A stretch of 64,000 nucleotides of DNA from an uncultured Rivibacter sp. (GCA_946481025.1 CAMLNA010000001.1:105725-169724), one strand, 5' to 3'; counted from the first letter of the stretch, positions 31,024 through 41,589 are shown. Notes: generated by a model from the sequence alone, not told the origin. A program made the numbers and translations.

Positions 31024-31929
31024 ATGCCCAAGTACCTCACAGTCGAAGACGTCATCGGCAAGACGCCGCTCGTGCAACTGCAGCGCCTGCCGGGCGCCGA
31101 CAACCAGCGCCGCGGCAACGTGATCCTCGGCAAGCTCGAAGGCAACAACCCGGCCGGCTCGGTGAAAGACCGCCCCGCCATCAGCATGATCCGCCGCGCC
31201 GAAGAGCGCGGGCAGATCAAGCCGGGCGACACGCTGATCGAGGCCACCTCGGGCAACACCGGCATCGCGCTGGCGATGGCGGCGGCGATCCGCGGCTACC
31301 GCATGCTGCTCATCATGCCGGAGGACCTCTCCATCGAGCGGGCCCAGACCATGAAGGCTTTCGGTGCCGAACTCGTTCTCACGCCCAAGGCGGGCGGCAT
31401 GGAATACGCACGCGACCTGGCCGAGCAGATGCAGAAGGACGGCAAGGGCCTGGTGCTCGACCAGTTCGCCAATGCCGACAACCCGCGCATCCACTACGAA
31501 ACCACCGGCCCCGAGCTGTGGCAGGACACCGAGGGCCGCATCACGCATTTCGTGAGCGCCATGGGCACCACGGGCACCATCACCGGCGTGTCGCGCTACC
31601 TGAAGGAAAAGAACCCCAAGGTGCGCATCGTCGGCGCGCAGCCGAGCGAAGGCTCGCGCATCCCGGGCATCCGCAAGTGGCCCGAGGCCTACCTACCCAA
31701 GATCTACGACCCCACCTCGGTCGACGAACTCGTCTATGTGAGCCAGGCCGATGCCGAGGAGATGGCTCGTCGCCTCGCCCGCGAGGAAGGGCTGTTCGCC
31801 GGCATCTCCGCGGCCGGCGCCTGCTGGGTGGCCTTGCAGATCTCGCAGCAGGTGGAAAACGCGACCATCGTGTTCGTGGTCTGCGACCGCGGCGATCGCT
31901 ACCTGTCCACCGGCGTGTTCCCCGCCTGA
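31024..31929 (+). CDS. cysM: Cysteine synthase B (O-acetylserine sulfhydrylase B)
   Basis: PLP enzyme making cysteine from O-acetylserine and sulfide or thiosulfate. The 301-residue protein has the PLP-Lys in KLEGNNPAGSVKDRPA (Lys50 region), the substrate loop EATSGNTGIALAM and the phosphate-binding AMGTTGTITGVSRYL. The SRIPGIRKWPEAYLPKIYD segment and the short C-terminus are CysM rather than CysK features. GGAGAG lies before the ATG. It leads a short run of same-strand genes (Nudix, tusA). Confidence 0.93.
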   Translation: MPKYLTVEDVIGKTPLVQLQRLPGADNQRRGNVILGKLEGNNPAGSVKDRPAISMIRRAEERGQIKPGDTLIEATSGNTGIALAMAAAIRGYRMLLIMPEDLSIERAQTMKAFGAELVLTPKAGGMEYARDLAEQMQKDGKGLVLDQFANADNPRIHYETTGPELWQDTEGRITHFVSAMGTTGTITGVSRYLKEKNPKVRIVGAQPSEGSRIPGIRKWPEAYLPKIYDPTSVDELVYVSQADAEEMARRLAREEGLFAGISAAGACWVALQISQQVENATIVFVVCDRGDRYLSTGVFPA

Positions 31930-31944
31930 AGACTCGGGGCCGCG

Positions 31945-32505
31945 ATGAGCTACGAATACCGGTTCTGCCCCAACTGCGCCACTTCGCTCGCCGCCATCAC
32001 CGCGGCGGAAGACGGTGGCGACAAGACCCGCCTGCGGTGCCCTGCCTGCGGCTGGACACACTGGAACAACCCGACGCCGGTGCTCGCGGCGGTGGTGGAA
32101 TGCGAGGACCGCGAGGGCCGCGTGCTGCTGGCGCGCAATGCCGCATGGGCCCACAAGGGGTTCGGTCTCATCACCGGTTTCATGGAAGCCGGCGAAACGC
32201 CGGAAGAGGGCATCCGGCGCGAGGTGGCCGAGGAGACTTCGCTGCAGGTTTCTGCGTTGTCGCTGCTGGGCGTGTGGGACTTTCAGCGCATGAACCAGGT
32301 GATCATTGCCTACCATGCGCGCGCCCATGGCGAAATCAGGCTGTCGCCGGAGCTGGCCGAGTACCGGCTGTTGCTTCCGAACGAGGTGAAGTGCTGGCCG
32401 GCCGGTACCGGCTACGCACTTGCGCAATGGCTGAGGAGCCGCGGCGTCGAGCCGCAGTGGATCGAGTGGCCGGCCGCGCCAAAGCCGGCCCCGGCCACCG
32501 AATAG
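31945..32505 (+). CDS. Nudix hydrolase with N-terminal zinc ribbon (NudC-like)
   Basis: 186-residue hydrolase of nucleoside-diphosphate-linked compounds. A zinc ribbon is formed by FCPNCATSL and LRCPACGWTHWNNPTP (four Cys, residues 8-36). The Nudix box follows at about 76-98: GFMEAGETPEEG then IRREVAEETSL, keeping the REVAEE metal-binding core, though the usual final Gly is Ser. Zinc ribbon plus Nudix recalls NudC (NADH/decapping), but the protein is shorter. It starts 15 bases after cysM and probably shares its transcript. Confidence 0.83.
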   Translation: MSYEYRFCPNCATSLAAITAAEDGGDKTRLRCPACGWTHWNNPTPVLAAVVECEDREGRVLLARNAAWAHKGFGLITGFMEAGETPEEGIRREVAEETSLQVSALSLLGVWDFQRMNQVIIAYHARAHGEIRLSPELAEYRLLLPNEVKCWPAGTGYALAQWLRSRGVEPQWIEWPAAPKPAPATE

Positions 32506-32522
32506 CAGACGAGGACCGATCG

Positions 32523-32750
32523 ATGGACTTCAACAGGGAACTCGATACGCGCGGGCTGAATTGCCCGCTGCCCATCCTCAAGGCCAAGAAGGCGCTGGCC
32601 GACATGCAGAGCGGCCAGGTGCTGAAGGTGGTCTCTACCGACCCGGGCTCGACACGCGACTTCCAGGCCTTTGCACGGCAGACGGGCAACGAGCTGCTGG
32701 AGCAGCAGACGGTGGGCGACGAGTTCATCCACCTGCTGCGCCGCCGCTGA
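32523..32750 (+). CDS. TusA/SirA-family sulfur carrier protein
   Basis: 75-residue protein with the family's two-layer fold and the sulfur-carrying Cys in LDTRGLNCPLPILKAKKAL (Cys14, CPLP motif). TusA relays persulfide sulfur to tRNA thiolation or molybdenum-cofactor enzymes. It ends LLRRR. Standing near cysM, it may link to sulfur metabolism; it is 17 bases after the Nudix gene. Other TusA-like paralogues (YeeD, YedF) are possible. Confidence 0.85.
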   Translation: MDFNRELDTRGLNCPLPILKAKKALADMQSGQVLKVVSTDPGSTRDFQAFARQTGNELLEQQTVGDEFIHLLRRR

Positions 32751-32756
32751 AGGCAG

Positions 32757-32779
32757 CGCCCCTCCGCAGGGGAGGGGCG
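32757..32779. terminator. Strong GC hairpin between convergent tusA-like gene and galU
   Basis: CGCCCCTCC and GGAGGGGCG form a perfect 9-bp stem around GCAGG, in the 42 bases between two convergent stops. There is no T-tract, but the position suggests a bidirectional stop. Confidence 0.55.
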
Positions 32780-32792
32780 GGCGGCCGGCCGG

Positions 32793-33659
32793 TCAGAGCT
32801 CCAGAGATTTCAGGTATTCGCGGAAGCCCGCGCCCAGTTGCGGGTGCTGCAGCGCCAGCTCGACGTTGGCCTGCAGGAAGCCTTCCTTGCTGCCGCAGTC
32901 GTAGCGCTTGCCTTCGTAGCGGTAGGCAAACACCTTCTGGCGGCGCAGCAGGCCGGCAATGCCGTCGGTGAGCTGGATCTCACCTCCCACGCCCCGCGGC
33001 TGGCGCCGGATCTCGTCGAACACGTCGTGGGTGAGGATGTAGCGCCCCGCCACGCCGAGCCGCGAGGGCGCTTCCTCGGGCGCCGGCTTCTCGACCATGT
33101 GGGTCACATCGACCAGCTTGTCGTTCACAGCCGCACCGGCCACGATGCCGTAGCGCCGCGTGTGCTCGGCAGGCACCTCCTGCACCGCGAGGATGGATGC
33201 CTTCCAGTCCTCGAACTGCTCGACCATCTGCTTCATGATCGGCGGCTCGCCGACCATCAGGTCGTCGGCCAGCAGTACGGCAAAGGGCTCGTTGACCACC
33301 ACGCTCTGCGCGCACAGCACCGCATGGCCCAGGCCCAGGGCCTTGGGCTGCCGGATGTAGATGCACTCCATGTCGTCCGGCTTGATGGACTGCACCAGCT
33401 TGAGCAGGTCGCGCTTGTTGGCCGCCTCGAGTTCGGCTTCGAGCTCGTAGGCGGTGTCGAAGTGGTCGGGAATGGCGCGCTTGTTGCGGCCGTTCACGAA
33501 GATCATCTGGCGAATGCCGGCCGCATACGCTTCCTCGACGGCGTATTGGATCAGTGGCTTGTCGACCACCGGCAGCATTTCCTTCGGTTGCGCCTTCGTG
33601 GCGGGGAGGAATCGGGTGCCGAGACCGGCAACAGGGAAGATCGCTTTGTTGACTAACAT
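32793..33659 (-). CDS. galU: UTP-glucose-1-phosphate uridylyltransferase
   Basis: Makes UDP-glucose from UTP and glucose-1-phosphate for polysaccharides and glycolipids. The 288-residue protein opens with [20 protein letters not shown] (nucleotide-binding [11 protein letters not shown]), then [20 protein letters not shown], and has LADDLMVGE (metal Asp), [11 protein letters not shown] and [15 protein letters not shown]. These are typical of bacterial GalU. The start at MLVNK is chosen because homologues begin so; a longer frame reaches 33680 without family similarity. Confidence 0.93.
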   Translation of the reverse strand: MLVNKAIFPVAGLGTRFLPATKAQPKEMLPVVDKPLIQYAVEEAYAAGIRQMIFVNGRNKRAIPDHFDTAYELEAELEAANKRDLLKLVQSIKPDDMECIYIRQPKALGLGHAVLCAQSVVVNEPFAVLLADDLMVGEPPIMKQMVEQFEDWKASILAVQEVPAEHTRRYGIVAGAAVNDKLVDVTHMVEKPAPEEAPSRLGVAGRYILTHDVFDEIRRQPRGVGGEIQLTDGIAGLLRRQKVFAYRYEGKRYDCGSKEGFLQANVELALQHPQLGAGFREYLKSLEL

Positions 33660-33750
33660 CTGCTTACAATGATGGCCCATTCAAGAAGGGGCGAGGTCAT
33701 TCTGTCATGGGGGTCATGACAGATCGCTTCACCCCGATGGGAGTGGGCAA

Positions 33751-34794
33751 ATGGTGTTCCTGCCCCTCCCAGCCGCGAACGGCCACACCGCCACGATGGA
33801 CCTGCTGATCGTCGAACCGCTCGAGGCCGAAGTGCTGCAGTGGCTGCAGTCGCGGCATCAGGTGGACTACAAGCCGATGCTGGCCCGCGACCCGCGGGCG
33901 TTCCGCCAGGCGCTTTTCAACGTGCGCGCGGCCATCCTGCCGCCGCAGGTGGCCGTCGACGCGCAGACCTTGCAGTTCGCACCCATGCTGCGGGCCGTCG
34001 GCAGGGTCAGCGCAGGGGCTGAGAACATCGACCTCGAGGTGTGTGCCAAGGCGCAGGTGGAAGTGGTGCGCAGCCAGACCGCCACCGCCCAGGCCGAAGC
34101 CGAGTTCCTCATTGGTGCGCTGCTGGCACTGCTGCGCCCCAGTCCGACGCCCCAGGGCCTGCTGGCGGGGCGCGAGCTCGGTGCCGTGACGGTGGGCCTG
34201 ATCGGCATGTCGCCGCCGGCCCGGGCGATGAGTGCCTTGCTGGGCACCTTCGGAACGCGGCTGGTGGGTTACGACCCGGTACTGCATGCCTCCGACAGCC
34301 AGTGGCAGCGCTGGCGGGTGCAGCCCCTGGCACTGCGTGAGCTGCTGGAAACGTCTGACGCGGTGTGCGTGCAGCTGGCCTACTACAGCCGCTACCGGGC
34401 GCTGCTCGGTGAACGTTACCTGGCTTACTGCAAACCCGGGCAGGTGCTCGTCAGCATTGCGCACGGCGCCTTGTTCGACGAAACCGCGCTGGCCGCGGCC
34501 TTGAAGAGCGGGCGACTGGCCGCCGCGTGGCTCGACAGCCTGGAGCCCGGCGCCCAAGACCCGGGTCGGCCGCTGCACGACATTCCCAGCCTGCTGGTGA
34601 CGCCGCGGCTGGCGGCCTACACGATGGAGGCGCGCATCCGCAGCGCGTGGGCGGTGGCGCGGCGGATCGACGAGATCCTGACGCTCACACCGGCGACGGT
34701 GCGGGAATTCCGCGCCAGCCGCCCCGGTGCCCTGCAGCCCGCCGTCAGCCCAGACGACGCAGCTGGTCTTGAACTTTCGCGAGCGTCGCGGTGA
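33751..34794 (+). CDS. D-isomer-specific 2-hydroxyacid dehydrogenase-like protein, active site degenerate
   Basis: 347-residue protein with the two-domain fold of D-2-hydroxyacid/phosphoglycerate dehydrogenases: [18 protein letters not shown] around residue 80 holds the substrate Arg, and [18 protein letters not shown] is the NAD-domain signature. Two hallmarks are altered. The dinucleotide loop reads [12 protein letters not shown] instead of GxGxxG, and the catalytic His of 'TPHIAG' is Arg in [12 protein letters not shown]. Catalysis is therefore doubtful. The ATG at 33751 has GGGAG upstream; an internal ATG at 33796 is a plausible alternative. The last 50 bases overlap the convergent valS gene, and the C-terminal tail after about residue 320 looks unconserved. 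Confidence 0.75.
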   Translation: MVFLPLPAANGHTATMDLLIVEPLEAEVLQWLQSRHQVDYKPMLARDPRAFRQALFNVRAAILPPQVAVDAQTLQFAPMLRAVGRVSAGAENIDLEVCAKAQVEVVRSQTATAQAEAEFLIGALLALLRPSPTPQGLLAGRELGAVTVGLIGMSPPARAMSALLGTFGTRLVGYDPVLHASDSQWQRWRVQPLALRELLETSDAVCVQLAYYSRYRALLGERYLAYCKPGQVLVSIAHGALFDETALAAALKSGRLAAAWLDSLEPGAQDPGRPLHDIPSLLVTPRLAAYTMEARIRSAWAVARRIDEILTLTPATVREFRASRPGALQPAVSPDDAAGLELSRASR

Positions 34795-37657
34795 AGTCCG
34801 CCAGGCGCTGACGCTCCTGCTCCACCACCGCGGCCGGTGCGCGGGCCACGAAGCTTTCGTTGCCCAGCTTGCCGTTGGCCTTGGTGATCTCGCCTTGCAG
34901 GCGCTGCTCTTCCTTCGCCAGTCGTTCGCGTTCTGCGGCCACGTCGATCTCGACGTGCAGCGCGATGCGCGAGTTGCCCGACACGGCCACCGGCGCCATC
35001 TTGGTGGCTTCGGCAAAGGCGGCTTCGTCGGTGAACACCTTCACTTCCGACAGCTTGGCCAGCGCCTTGAGCACCGGAGCCACCTGCTCCATGAAGGCCG
35101 CGTCACCGATGGCGTAGAGCGGCACGCGTTCGGCAGGCGACAGGCCCATCTCGCCGCGCAGGTTGCGCACCGCGCCCACCAGCGCCTTGAGCTCGGCCAC
35201 GTGGGCGTCGGCCGTCTCGTCGACGCGGTCGAGTTGCGCCTGCGGGTAGGCGGCAGTGACGATGGTGTCTTGTGCGCCCGGCTGCTTGCGGCCGGCGACC
35301 GGCGCCACCGCTTCCCACAGCTCGGCGGTAATGAACGGGGCGATCGGATGCAGCAACCGGAGCACGGTTTCCAGCGTGCGGATCAGCGTGCGTCGGGTGG
35401 CCCGCTTCTGCGCCTCGTCGCCGTTGGCGATCTGCACCTTGGCGATTTCCAGGTACCAGTCGCAGTACTCGTCCCACACGAACGAATAGATGGCGTTGGC
35501 CACGAGGTCGAGACGGTAGTCGGCAAAGCCCTGCGCCACCGCTGCGGTCACGCGCTGAAGCTCGCTGGTGATCCAGCGGTCGGCCGACGAGAAGCTCATG
35601 TAGCCGTGGAAGGCGCCGCCGGGGGCGCACTCGGCCTTGGTGTGCTCCTTCAGGCCGCAGTCCTGGCCTTCGGTGTTCATCAGCACGAAACGCGTGGCGT
35701 TCCAGAGCTTGTTGCAGAAGTTGCGGTAGCCCTCGCAGCGCTTGCTGTCGAAGTTGATGCTGCGGCCCAGGCTCGCCAGCGCGGCGAAGGTGAAGCGCAG
35801 CGCATCGGCGCCATAGCCGGGAATGCCTTCGGCGAACTCCTTCTTGGTGGCTTCGCGCACCTTGGGCGCCGTTTCGGGCCGGCGCAGGCCGGTGGTGCGC
35901 TTGGCCAGCAGCGGCTCCAGCGCAATGCCGTCGATCAGGTCCACCGGGTCGAGCACGTTGCCTTCGGACTTGCTCATCTTCTGGCCGTGCGCGTCGCGCA
36001 CCAGGCCATGGATGTAGACGTGACGGAAGGGCACCTGCCCGGTGAAGTGCACCGTCATCATGATCATCCGGGCCACCCAGAAGAAGATGATGTCGTAGCC
36101 GGTCACGAGCACGGTGGACGGCAGGAAGAGGTCGAACTCCCTGGTCTCCTCGGGCCAGCCCAGCGTGGAGAAGGGCACGAGCGCAGACGAATACCAGGTG
36201 TCCAGGACGTCCTCGTCGCGGGTGAGCTGCGGGCCGGCGGCGCGGCGGCTGGCCAGCATGCGCAGCTGGTTCTCGTCGTTGGCCGCCTGGGCTGCGGCCA
36301 CCCGGTTGTCGAGTTCGCGCTGCCACTTGGCGGCGGCCTCTTCCTCGTCGCGCGCGACGTAGATCGTGCCTTCTTCGTCGTACCAGGCGGGGATCTGGTG
36401 GCCCCACCACAGCTGGCGCGAGATGCACCAGTCCTGGATGTTCTTCATCCACTGGTTGTAGGTGTTGACCCACTGCTCGGGCACGAACTTCACCGAGCCG
36501 TCCTCGACCACTTCGATGGCCTTCTGGGCGATGGTCTTGCCGTCCGGCCCCGGCCGGCTCATCGCCACGAACCACTGGTCGGTGAGCATGGGCTCGATCA
36601 CCTGGCCGGTGCGCTCGCAGCGCGGCACCATGAGCTTGTGCTTCTTCACCTCGATGAGGAAGCCCTGCTCCTGCAGGTCGGCCACGACGGACTTGCGCGC
36701 GTCGAAGCGGTCGAGTCCGCGGTAGCGCTCGGGGGCGTTGTCGTTGATCTTCGCCTCGAGCGTGAGCACGCTGATCATGGGCAGGCCATGGCGCTGCCCG
36801 ACCGCGTAGTCGTTGGTGTCGTGCGCCGGCGTCACCTTCACGACGCCGGTGCCGAACTCGCGATCGACGTACTCGTCTGCGATCACGGGGATGTTGCGGT
36901 CGCACAGCGGCAGCTTCACCTGCCGGCCGATGAGCGCCCGATAGCGCTCGTCTTCGGGGTGAACCATCACCGCCACGTCGCCCAGCATGGTTTCGGGGCG
37001 GGTGGTGGCCACCACCACTTCGCCGGCACCGTCGGCCAGCGGGTAGCGGATGTGCCAGAGATGGCCTTCCTCTTCCTCGCTCGTCACCTCGAGGTCGGAC
37101 ACGGCGGACTTCAGCACCGGGTCCCAGTTCACCAGCCGCTTGCCGCGGTAGATGAGGCCCTGTTCGTAGAGCTGCACGAAGGTTTCGGTCACCACCTTCG
37201 ACAGCTTGGCGTCCATCGTGAAGTATTCGTGGCGCCAGCTCACCGAGTCGCCCATGCGGCGCATCTGCTGCGTGATGGTGGACCCGCTCTGTTCCTTCCA
37301 CTCCCACACGCGGGCGACGAAGTTCTTGCGGCCCAAATCGTGGCGGCTCTGGCCCTTTTCCTGCAGTTGGCGCTCCACCACGATCTGCGTGGCGATGCCG
37401 GCGTGGTCGGTGCCCGGCACCCACAGCGTGTTGAAGCCGCGCATGCGGTGGTAACGCGTCAACGAGTCCATGATGGTCTGGTTGAACGCGTGGCCCATGT
37501 GCAGCGTGCCGGTCACGTTGGGTGGCGGCAGCTGGATGCAGAACGACGGCCGGGCCGCGTCGAGGGTGGGTTCGTAGACGCCGCCTTGCTCCCACTGCGG
37601 GCCCCACTTCGCTTCGATGGGGGCGGGCTCGAATGACTTGGCGAGTTCGGTGCTCAT
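34745..37657 (-). CDS. valS: Valyl-tRNA synthetase
   Basis: Charges tRNA-Val. The 970-residue class I synthetase has the HIGH-type motif in [17 protein letters not shown] (about residue 50), the KMSKS motif in [14 protein letters not shown] (about residue 560), a CP1 editing domain (about 200-400: [31 protein letters not shown]), an anticodon-binding domain and a C-terminal coiled coil ([20 protein letters not shown]). The start is the ATG at 37657; a TTG two codons upstream is ignored. Confidence 0.96.
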   Translation of the reverse strand: MSTELAKSFEPAPIEAKWGPQWEQGGVYEPTLDAARPSFCIQLPPPNVTGTLHMGHAFNQTIMDSLTRYHRMRGFNTLWVPGTDHAGIATQIVVERQLQEKGQSRHDLGRKNFVARVWEWKEQSGSTITQQMRRMGDSVSWRHEYFTMDAKLSKVVTETFVQLYEQGLIYRGKRLVNWDPVLKSAVSDLEVTSEEEEGHLWHIRYPLADGAGEVVVATTRPETMLGDVAVMVHPEDERYRALIGRQVKLPLCDRNIPVIADEYVDREFGTGVVKVTPAHDTNDYAVGQRHGLPMISVLTLEAKINDNAPERYRGLDRFDARKSVVADLQEQGFLIEVKKHKLMVPRCERTGQVIEPMLTDQWFVAMSRPGPDGKTIAQKAIEVVEDGSVKFVPEQWVNTYNQWMKNIQDWCISRQLWWGHQIPAWYDEEGTIYVARDEEEAAAKWQRELDNRVAAAQAANDENQLRMLASRRAAGPQLTRDEDVLDTWYSSALVPFSTLGWPEETREFDLFLPSTVLVTGYDIIFFWVARMIMMTVHFTGQVPFRHVYIHGLVRDAHGQKMSKSEGNVLDPVDLIDGIALEPLLAKRTTGLRRPETAPKVREATKKEFAEGIPGYGADALRFTFAALASLGRSINFDSKRCEGYRNFCNKLWNATRFVLMNTEGQDCGLKEHTKAECAPGGAFHGYMSFSSADRWITSELQRVTAAVAQGFADYRLDLVANAIYSFVWDEYCDWYLEIAKVQIANGDEAQKRATRRTLIRTLETVLRLLHPIAPFITAELWEAVAPVAGRKQPGAQDTIVTAAYPQAQLDRVDETADAHVAELKALVGAVRNLRGEMGLSPAERVPLYAIGDAAFMEQVAPVLKALAKLSEVKVFTDEAAFAEATKMAPVAVSGNSRIALHVEIDVAAERERLAKEEQRLQGEITKANGKLGNESFVARAPAAVVEQERQRLADFTATLAKVQDQLRRLG

Positions 37658-37738
37658 GGGCAAAGCAGGTGGGGTGCAGACGAAAGGAGCAGGGATTTTA
37701 GGTCGTGATAGTGTCGGCCCCCCACGGACTCTTCAGCG

Positions 37739-38305
37739 ATGAACAAGGCTTTCACCAAGGAACCGGAAGGCGGCGACGACGAGGACGACGACCTGTCGCT
37801 GCCCGCGCTGCCCTCGGGCAGCAAGAACTACATGACGCCGCAGGGCTACCAGCGCCTGCGCGCCGAGCTGCTGCAGCTCATCGACGAGGAACGCCCCAGG
37901 ATCGTCGAGGTGGTGTCGTGGGCGGCCAAGAACGGCGACCGTTCCGAGAACGGCGACTACCTCTACGGCAAGAAGCGCCTGCGCGAGATCGACCGGCGCA
38001 TCCGTTTCCTCACCAAGCGGCTCGACATCGCCGAAGTGGCCGACCCGTCGGCACACCACGGCAGCGACCAGGTCTTCTTCGGCGCCACGGTGACCTACGC
38101 CAATGCGGACGGCGAGGAGCGCACCATCACCATCAAGGGCATCGACGAGGCCGACAACCTGCAGGGCGAGGTGAGCTGGGTGTCGCCGGTGGCGCGGGCG
38201 CTGCTGAAGGCGCGGGAGGGTGACGAAGTGCAGCTCATGACGCCTGGCGGCCTGCAGACGCTGGAAGTCCTGGCCGTGCGCTATCCGGCACCGGCCACGG
38301 ACTGA
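37739..38305 (+). CDS. greB: Transcription elongation factor GreB
   Basis: 188-residue factor that rescues backtracked RNA polymerase by stimulating RNA cleavage. The N-terminal coiled coil (MTPQGYQRLRAELLQLIDEE) carries the acidic tip NGDRSENGDYLYGKKRLREI, where GreB has the Asp/Glu pair. The C-terminal FKBP-like domain follows (GEVSWVSPVARALLKAREGD, VLAVRY). The first 25 residues are an acidic extension (EGGDDEDDDL) common in betaproteobacteria. Divergent from valS, convergent with spoT with only seven bases between stops. Confidence 0.92.
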   Translation: MNKAFTKEPEGGDDEDDDLSLPALPSGSKNYMTPQGYQRLRAELLQLIDEERPRIVEVVSWAAKNGDRSENGDYLYGKKRLREIDRRIRFLTKRLDIAEVADPSAHHGSDQVFFGATVTYANADGEERTITIKGIDEADNLQGEVSWVSPVARALLKAREGDEVQLMTPGGLQTLEVLAVRYPAPATD

Positions 38306-38312
38306 CGGCCGG

Positions 38313-40613
38313 TCAGGGCTTCACGCGGGAGGCGCGCAGCACCGCCTGCGAACGCTTGAGCGTGCGCAGCACGTCGGCCAGGTGCAGCCGGTCGCGCACA
38401 GACAGCAGCAGGCGCAGCTCGGCAATGGCGCCGGCCTTTTCGTCGCCCATGTCGATGTGGGTGATGTCGGCCTCGGCCTGGCTCACCGCCTGGGCCACCT
38501 GGGCCAGCACGCCCTTGCCGTTTTTCACCAGCACCATCACCGCCGTCTCGAAGGGCCGGTGCAGCTCTTCGGCCCATTCGACGGTGATCCAGCGCTCGCT
38601 GTCGCGCTCGAACAAGCGCTTGCCCACGCCGCATTCGGCGGTATGGACGACCAGGCCTTCGCCGCGGCCCAGGTAGCCCACGATGCCGTCGCCCGGGATC
38701 GGCCGGCAGCAGGTGGCGAGCTGCACCGTCGCGCCTTCGCTGCCGTCGATGGTGACCACGCCCTGTGCGGGCGTGTTGTCGTCGTGCGCGTAGCGGCCCA
38801 TCGTCAGCGTGAGCGCGTCGGGCCGGGCCCCGGTATCGGTCATCATCTGCGCCAGCCGCTTGGCCACGATGGTGGCGATCTTCTTGCCCAGGCCGATGTC
38901 GATCAGCAGCTCGCGCCGCGCCCGGTTGCCGCTCCAGCGGATGAGCGTCTGCCACAGCGCTGCATCTTCAGGCGAGCCGCCGTCGTGGCCGAGTTCATCG
39001 CCGGTGGGCAGGGTGAGCCCCTCGGCGCGCAGCGCCTGGGCCAGCAGCTTTTCGCCGAGTTCGAGCGACTCCTCGGCTTCCATGTTCTTGAGATAGTGGC
39101 GGATCTTCGAGCGGGCGCGGCCGGTGCGCACGAAGTTGAGCCATGCCGGGTTGGGCCGCGAGCTCGGTGCCGTGATCACCTCCACCACGTCGCCCGAGCG
39201 CAGCTCGGTGCGCAGGGCCACCGGCTCGCCGTTGACCTTGGCCGCCACGCAGTGATCGCCCACGTCGGAGTGGATCGCATAGGCAAAGTCCACCGGCGTG
39301 GCGCCGCGCGGCAGCGCGAGGATCTTGCTCTTCGGCGTGAAGACGTAGACCGCGTCGGGGAACAGGTCGATCTTCACGTGTTCCAGGAACTCCGCGGCGT
39401 CGCGCGTTTCGTCCTGGATGTCGAGCAGCGACTGCAGCCACATCGTGCCCAGGCGCTGTGCCTCGTGGGCACTGGCATGCGACAGGCCGGATTCGCTGGC
39501 CTTGTACAGCCAGTGCGCTGCAATGCCTTTTTCGGCCACCGCATGCATCAGCTCGGTTCGGATCTGGAACTCCACCGCGGTGCCCAGCGGGCTGACCAGC
39601 GTCGTGTGGAGCGACTGGTAGCCGTTGGCCTTTGGAATGGCGATGTAGTCCTTGAACCGGCCCGGCACCGGCTTGTACAGCTGGTGCAGCACGCCGAGCG
39701 CGAGATAGCACTCCGGCAGGCTCGAGACCACGACGCGGAAGCCGAAGATGTCGCTCACCTGGGCGAAGGTGAGGTGCTTCTCGCGCATCTTGTGGTAGAT
39801 CGAATAGAGCGTCTTCTCGCGGCCGTAGACGTCCACCACCAGGCGAGCGTCCTTGAAGGCCCTTTCGACGTCGTGCTGGATGCGGTCCACCAGGTCGCGC
39901 CGGTTGCCGCGGGCGGCCCGGATCGCCTTCGCCAGCGCGCGGTGGCGCCACGGCTTGAGGTACTGGAAAGACAGCTCCTGCAGCTCGCGGTAGGTCTGGT
40001 TCAGGCCCAGCCGGTGGGCGATGGGGGCGTAGATCTCCAGCGTCTCGCGGGCAATGCGCGTGCGCTTGTTCGCCGCCATGGCGCCCATGGTGCGCATGTT
40101 GTGCAGCCGGTCGGCCAGCTTGATCAGGATGACGCGCACGTCGCGCGCCATCGCCAGCAGCATCTTGCGGAAGGATTCGGCCTGCGATTCCTCGCGGGTC
40201 GAGAACTGCAGCTTGTCCAGTTTCGTGAGGCCGTCGACCAGGTCGGCCGTCGGCGCACCGAAGCGCTCGATCAGCTCCGTCTTGGTGATGCCGCAGTCCT
40301 CCATCGCGTCGTGCATCAGCGCGGCCATGATGGCCTGCACGTCCAGCTTCCAGTCGGCGCAGAGGCCGGCCACGGCGATGGGGTGGGTGATGTAGGGCTC
40401 GCCGCTGGCGCGGAACTGGCCCAGGTGGGCTTCGTCGGCGAACTTGTAGGCCTCGCGGACCCGCTTGATCTCGCTGTCTTCGAGGTAGTCGAGCTTGTGG
40501 GTCAGGGCGGCGAAAGAGGCCGCCGCGGCGTCTTCGGCCTGCACGTGCACGACTGCCGGCGTGGCGGCAGGCTTCTTGCGAGCAACGGCGGTGTCGGCGC
40601 GCGGCGGGGTCAT
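38313..40613 (-). CDS. spoT: Bifunctional (p)ppGpp synthetase/hydrolase
   Basis: 766-residue RelA/SpoT homologue controlling the stringent response. Domains in order: HD hydrolase (about 55-200) with intact HDAMEDCG; synthetase (about 255-370) with YGREKTLYSIYHKM and PGRFKDYIAIPKANGYQSLH, where RFKD marks the bifunctional class; TGS (about 405-465, VYVFTPKSKILALPRGATPVDFAY in pieces); a linker; and ACT near the C-terminus (TVEWAEELHRPFETAVMVLV). Both catalytic centres look intact, so it can make and break (p)ppGpp. It follows rpoZ across a terminator, a very common betaproteobacterial order (gmk-rpoZ-spoT). Confidence 0.95.
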   Translation of the reverse strand: MTPPRADTAVARKKPAATPAVVHVQAEDAAAASFAALTHKLDYLEDSEIKRVREAYKFADEAHLGQFRASGEPYITHPIAVAGLCADWKLDVQAIMAALMHDAMEDCGITKTELIERFGAPTADLVDGLTKLDKLQFSTREESQAESFRKMLLAMARDVRVILIKLADRLHNMRTMGAMAANKRTRIARETLEIYAPIAHRLGLNQTYRELQELSFQYLKPWRHRALAKAIRAARGNRRDLVDRIQHDVERAFKDARLVVDVYGREKTLYSIYHKMREKHLTFAQVSDIFGFRVVVSSLPECYLALGVLHQLYKPVPGRFKDYIAIPKANGYQSLHTTLVSPLGTAVEFQIRTELMHAVAEKGIAAHWLYKASESGLSHASAHEAQRLGTMWLQSLLDIQDETRDAAEFLEHVKIDLFPDAVYVFTPKSKILALPRGATPVDFAYAIHSDVGDHCVAAKVNGEPVALRTELRSGDVVEVITAPSSRPNPAWLNFVRTGRARSKIRHYLKNMEAEESLELGEKLLAQALRAEGLTLPTGDELGHDGGSPEDAALWQTLIRWSGNRARRELLIDIGLGKKIATIVAKRLAQMMTDTGARPDALTLTMGRYAHDDNTPAQGVVTIDGSEGATVQLATCCRPIPGDGIVGYLGRGEGLVVHTAECGVGKRLFERDSERWITVEWAEELHRPFETAVMVLVKNGKGVLAQVAQAVSQAEADITHIDMGDEKAGAIAELRLLLSVRDRLHLADVLRTLKRSQAVLRASRVKP

Positions 40614-40687
40614 CCGGCCACTTTATAGCGGATTGCCGCAGTGCGTCATTGAGGCGTCACATGACGCCCTTTGCCCCGGCACCATGA

Positions 40688-40715
40688 GAAACGGCCCGCT
40701 TTGGCGGGCCGTTTC
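40688..40715. terminator. Hairpin terminator after rpoZ
   Basis: GAAACGGCCCGC and GCGGGCCGTTTC form a perfect 12-bp stem around TTTG. It lies 27 bases past the rpoZ stop (minus strand), with A/T bases at the ends serving as a short U-tract in either direction. It separates gmk-rpoZ from spoT. Confidence 0.75.
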
Positions 40716-40741
40716 CGGATTCTGAAGGGCGCGGGGCCGGC

Positions 40742-40945
40742 TCAGATCGGCACCTTGCGCAGCATTTCGACGCCGACATGGCCCTCGGCGATCTCGCGCA
40801 GGGCGGTCACGCCGGGCTTGTTCTTGGTTTCGACCTTGGGGGCGTGGCCCTGGCTCAGCATGCGGGCGCGGTAGGTGGCGGCCAGCACCAGCTGGAAGCG
40901 GTTGGGGATCTTTTGCAGGCAGTCTTCGACGGTGATGCGGGCCAT
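40742..40945 (-). CDS. rpoZ: RNA polymerase omega subunit
   Basis: 67-residue subunit that helps assemble RNA polymerase and contributes to ppGpp binding. The sequence [20 protein letters not shown], then [10 protein letters not shown] and ITALREI-like [10 protein letters not shown], is the canonical omega pattern. Its place between gmk and spoT is conserved. The ATG start is 23 bases after the gmk stop. Confidence 0.95.
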   Translation of the reverse strand: MARITVEDCLQKIPNRFQLVLAATYRARMLSQGHAPKVETKNKPGVTALREIAEGHVGVEMLRKVPI

Positions 40946-40968
40946 GTGCTGGGCTCCAGAAGGACGGA

Positions 40969-41589
40969 TCAGGTGAGATCGAGAGCGCCAAACACGCTGG
41001 GCTTGCTGCGGCGCTGAGCCGCGTATTTTAGCCTCTGCGAGTGGACGATGGCTTTCAGGTCGAAAAGAGCGGTCTCGAACAGCGCGTTGACGACGATGTA
41101 GTCGAAGTGCCGGGCCTGGGCGACTTCCTCTCGTGCGTTGACCATGCGCTGCTCGATCACCTCGGGCTGGTCCTCGCCGCGGCGGCGCAGGCGCTGGCGC
41201 AGTTCGTCGTAGCTGGGCGGCAGGATGAAGATCAGTACCGCGTTGGGGAACAGCTTCTTGATCTGCAGGGCGCCCTGCCAGTCGATCTCGAGCACGACGT
41301 CTTCGCCGGCGGCCATGCGCTCCTCGATGGCCTTGCGCGAGGTGCCGTACAGGTTGCCGTGCACCTCTGCCCATTCGAAGAACGCGCCGCCGGTGATCAT
41401 CTGCCGGAACTCCGGCTCGGAGACGAACCAGTATTCGCGACCGTGCTGTTCCTGGCCGCGCGGCGCGCGCGTGGTGTGCGAAATCGACACCATCAACTTG
41501 GCGTCGAGCTCCAGCAGTGCCTTGACGAGGCTCGACTTGCCCGCCCCGCTGGGGGCGGCGACCACGAAGAGATTGCCCGGGTATTCCAT
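40969..41589 (-). CDS. gmk: Guanylate kinase
   Basis: Phosphorylates GMP to GDP. The 206-residue protein has the P-loop [16 protein letters not shown] (about residues 12-27), the GMP-binding [20 protein letters not shown] in adjoining halves, and [15 protein letters not shown]. The length is standard. It starts 40 bases after the maeB stop on the same strand and is followed by rpoZ. Confidence 0.95.
   Translation of the reverse strand: MEYPGNLFVVAAPSGAGKSSLVKALLELDAKLMVSISHTTRAPRGQEQHGREYWFVSEPEFRQMITGGAFFEWAEVHGNLYGTSRKAIEERMAAGEDVVLEIDWQGALQIKKLFPNAVLIFILPPSYDELRQRLRRRGEDQPEVIEQRMVNAREEVAQARHFDYIVVNALFETALFDLKAIVHSQRLKYAAQRRSKPSVFGALDLT

Noticed and set aside
34727..37636. 969-residue open frame on the plus strand opposite valS
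   Set aside because: It is the antisense shadow of valS in a GC-rich genome; the product is His/Val/Leu-rich low-complexity sequence without domains, while valS shows all synthetase motifs.
38382..40628. 748-residue open frame on the plus strand opposite spoT
   Set aside because: Antisense shadow; no recognisable domain, skewed composition, and spoT is unmistakable on the other strand.
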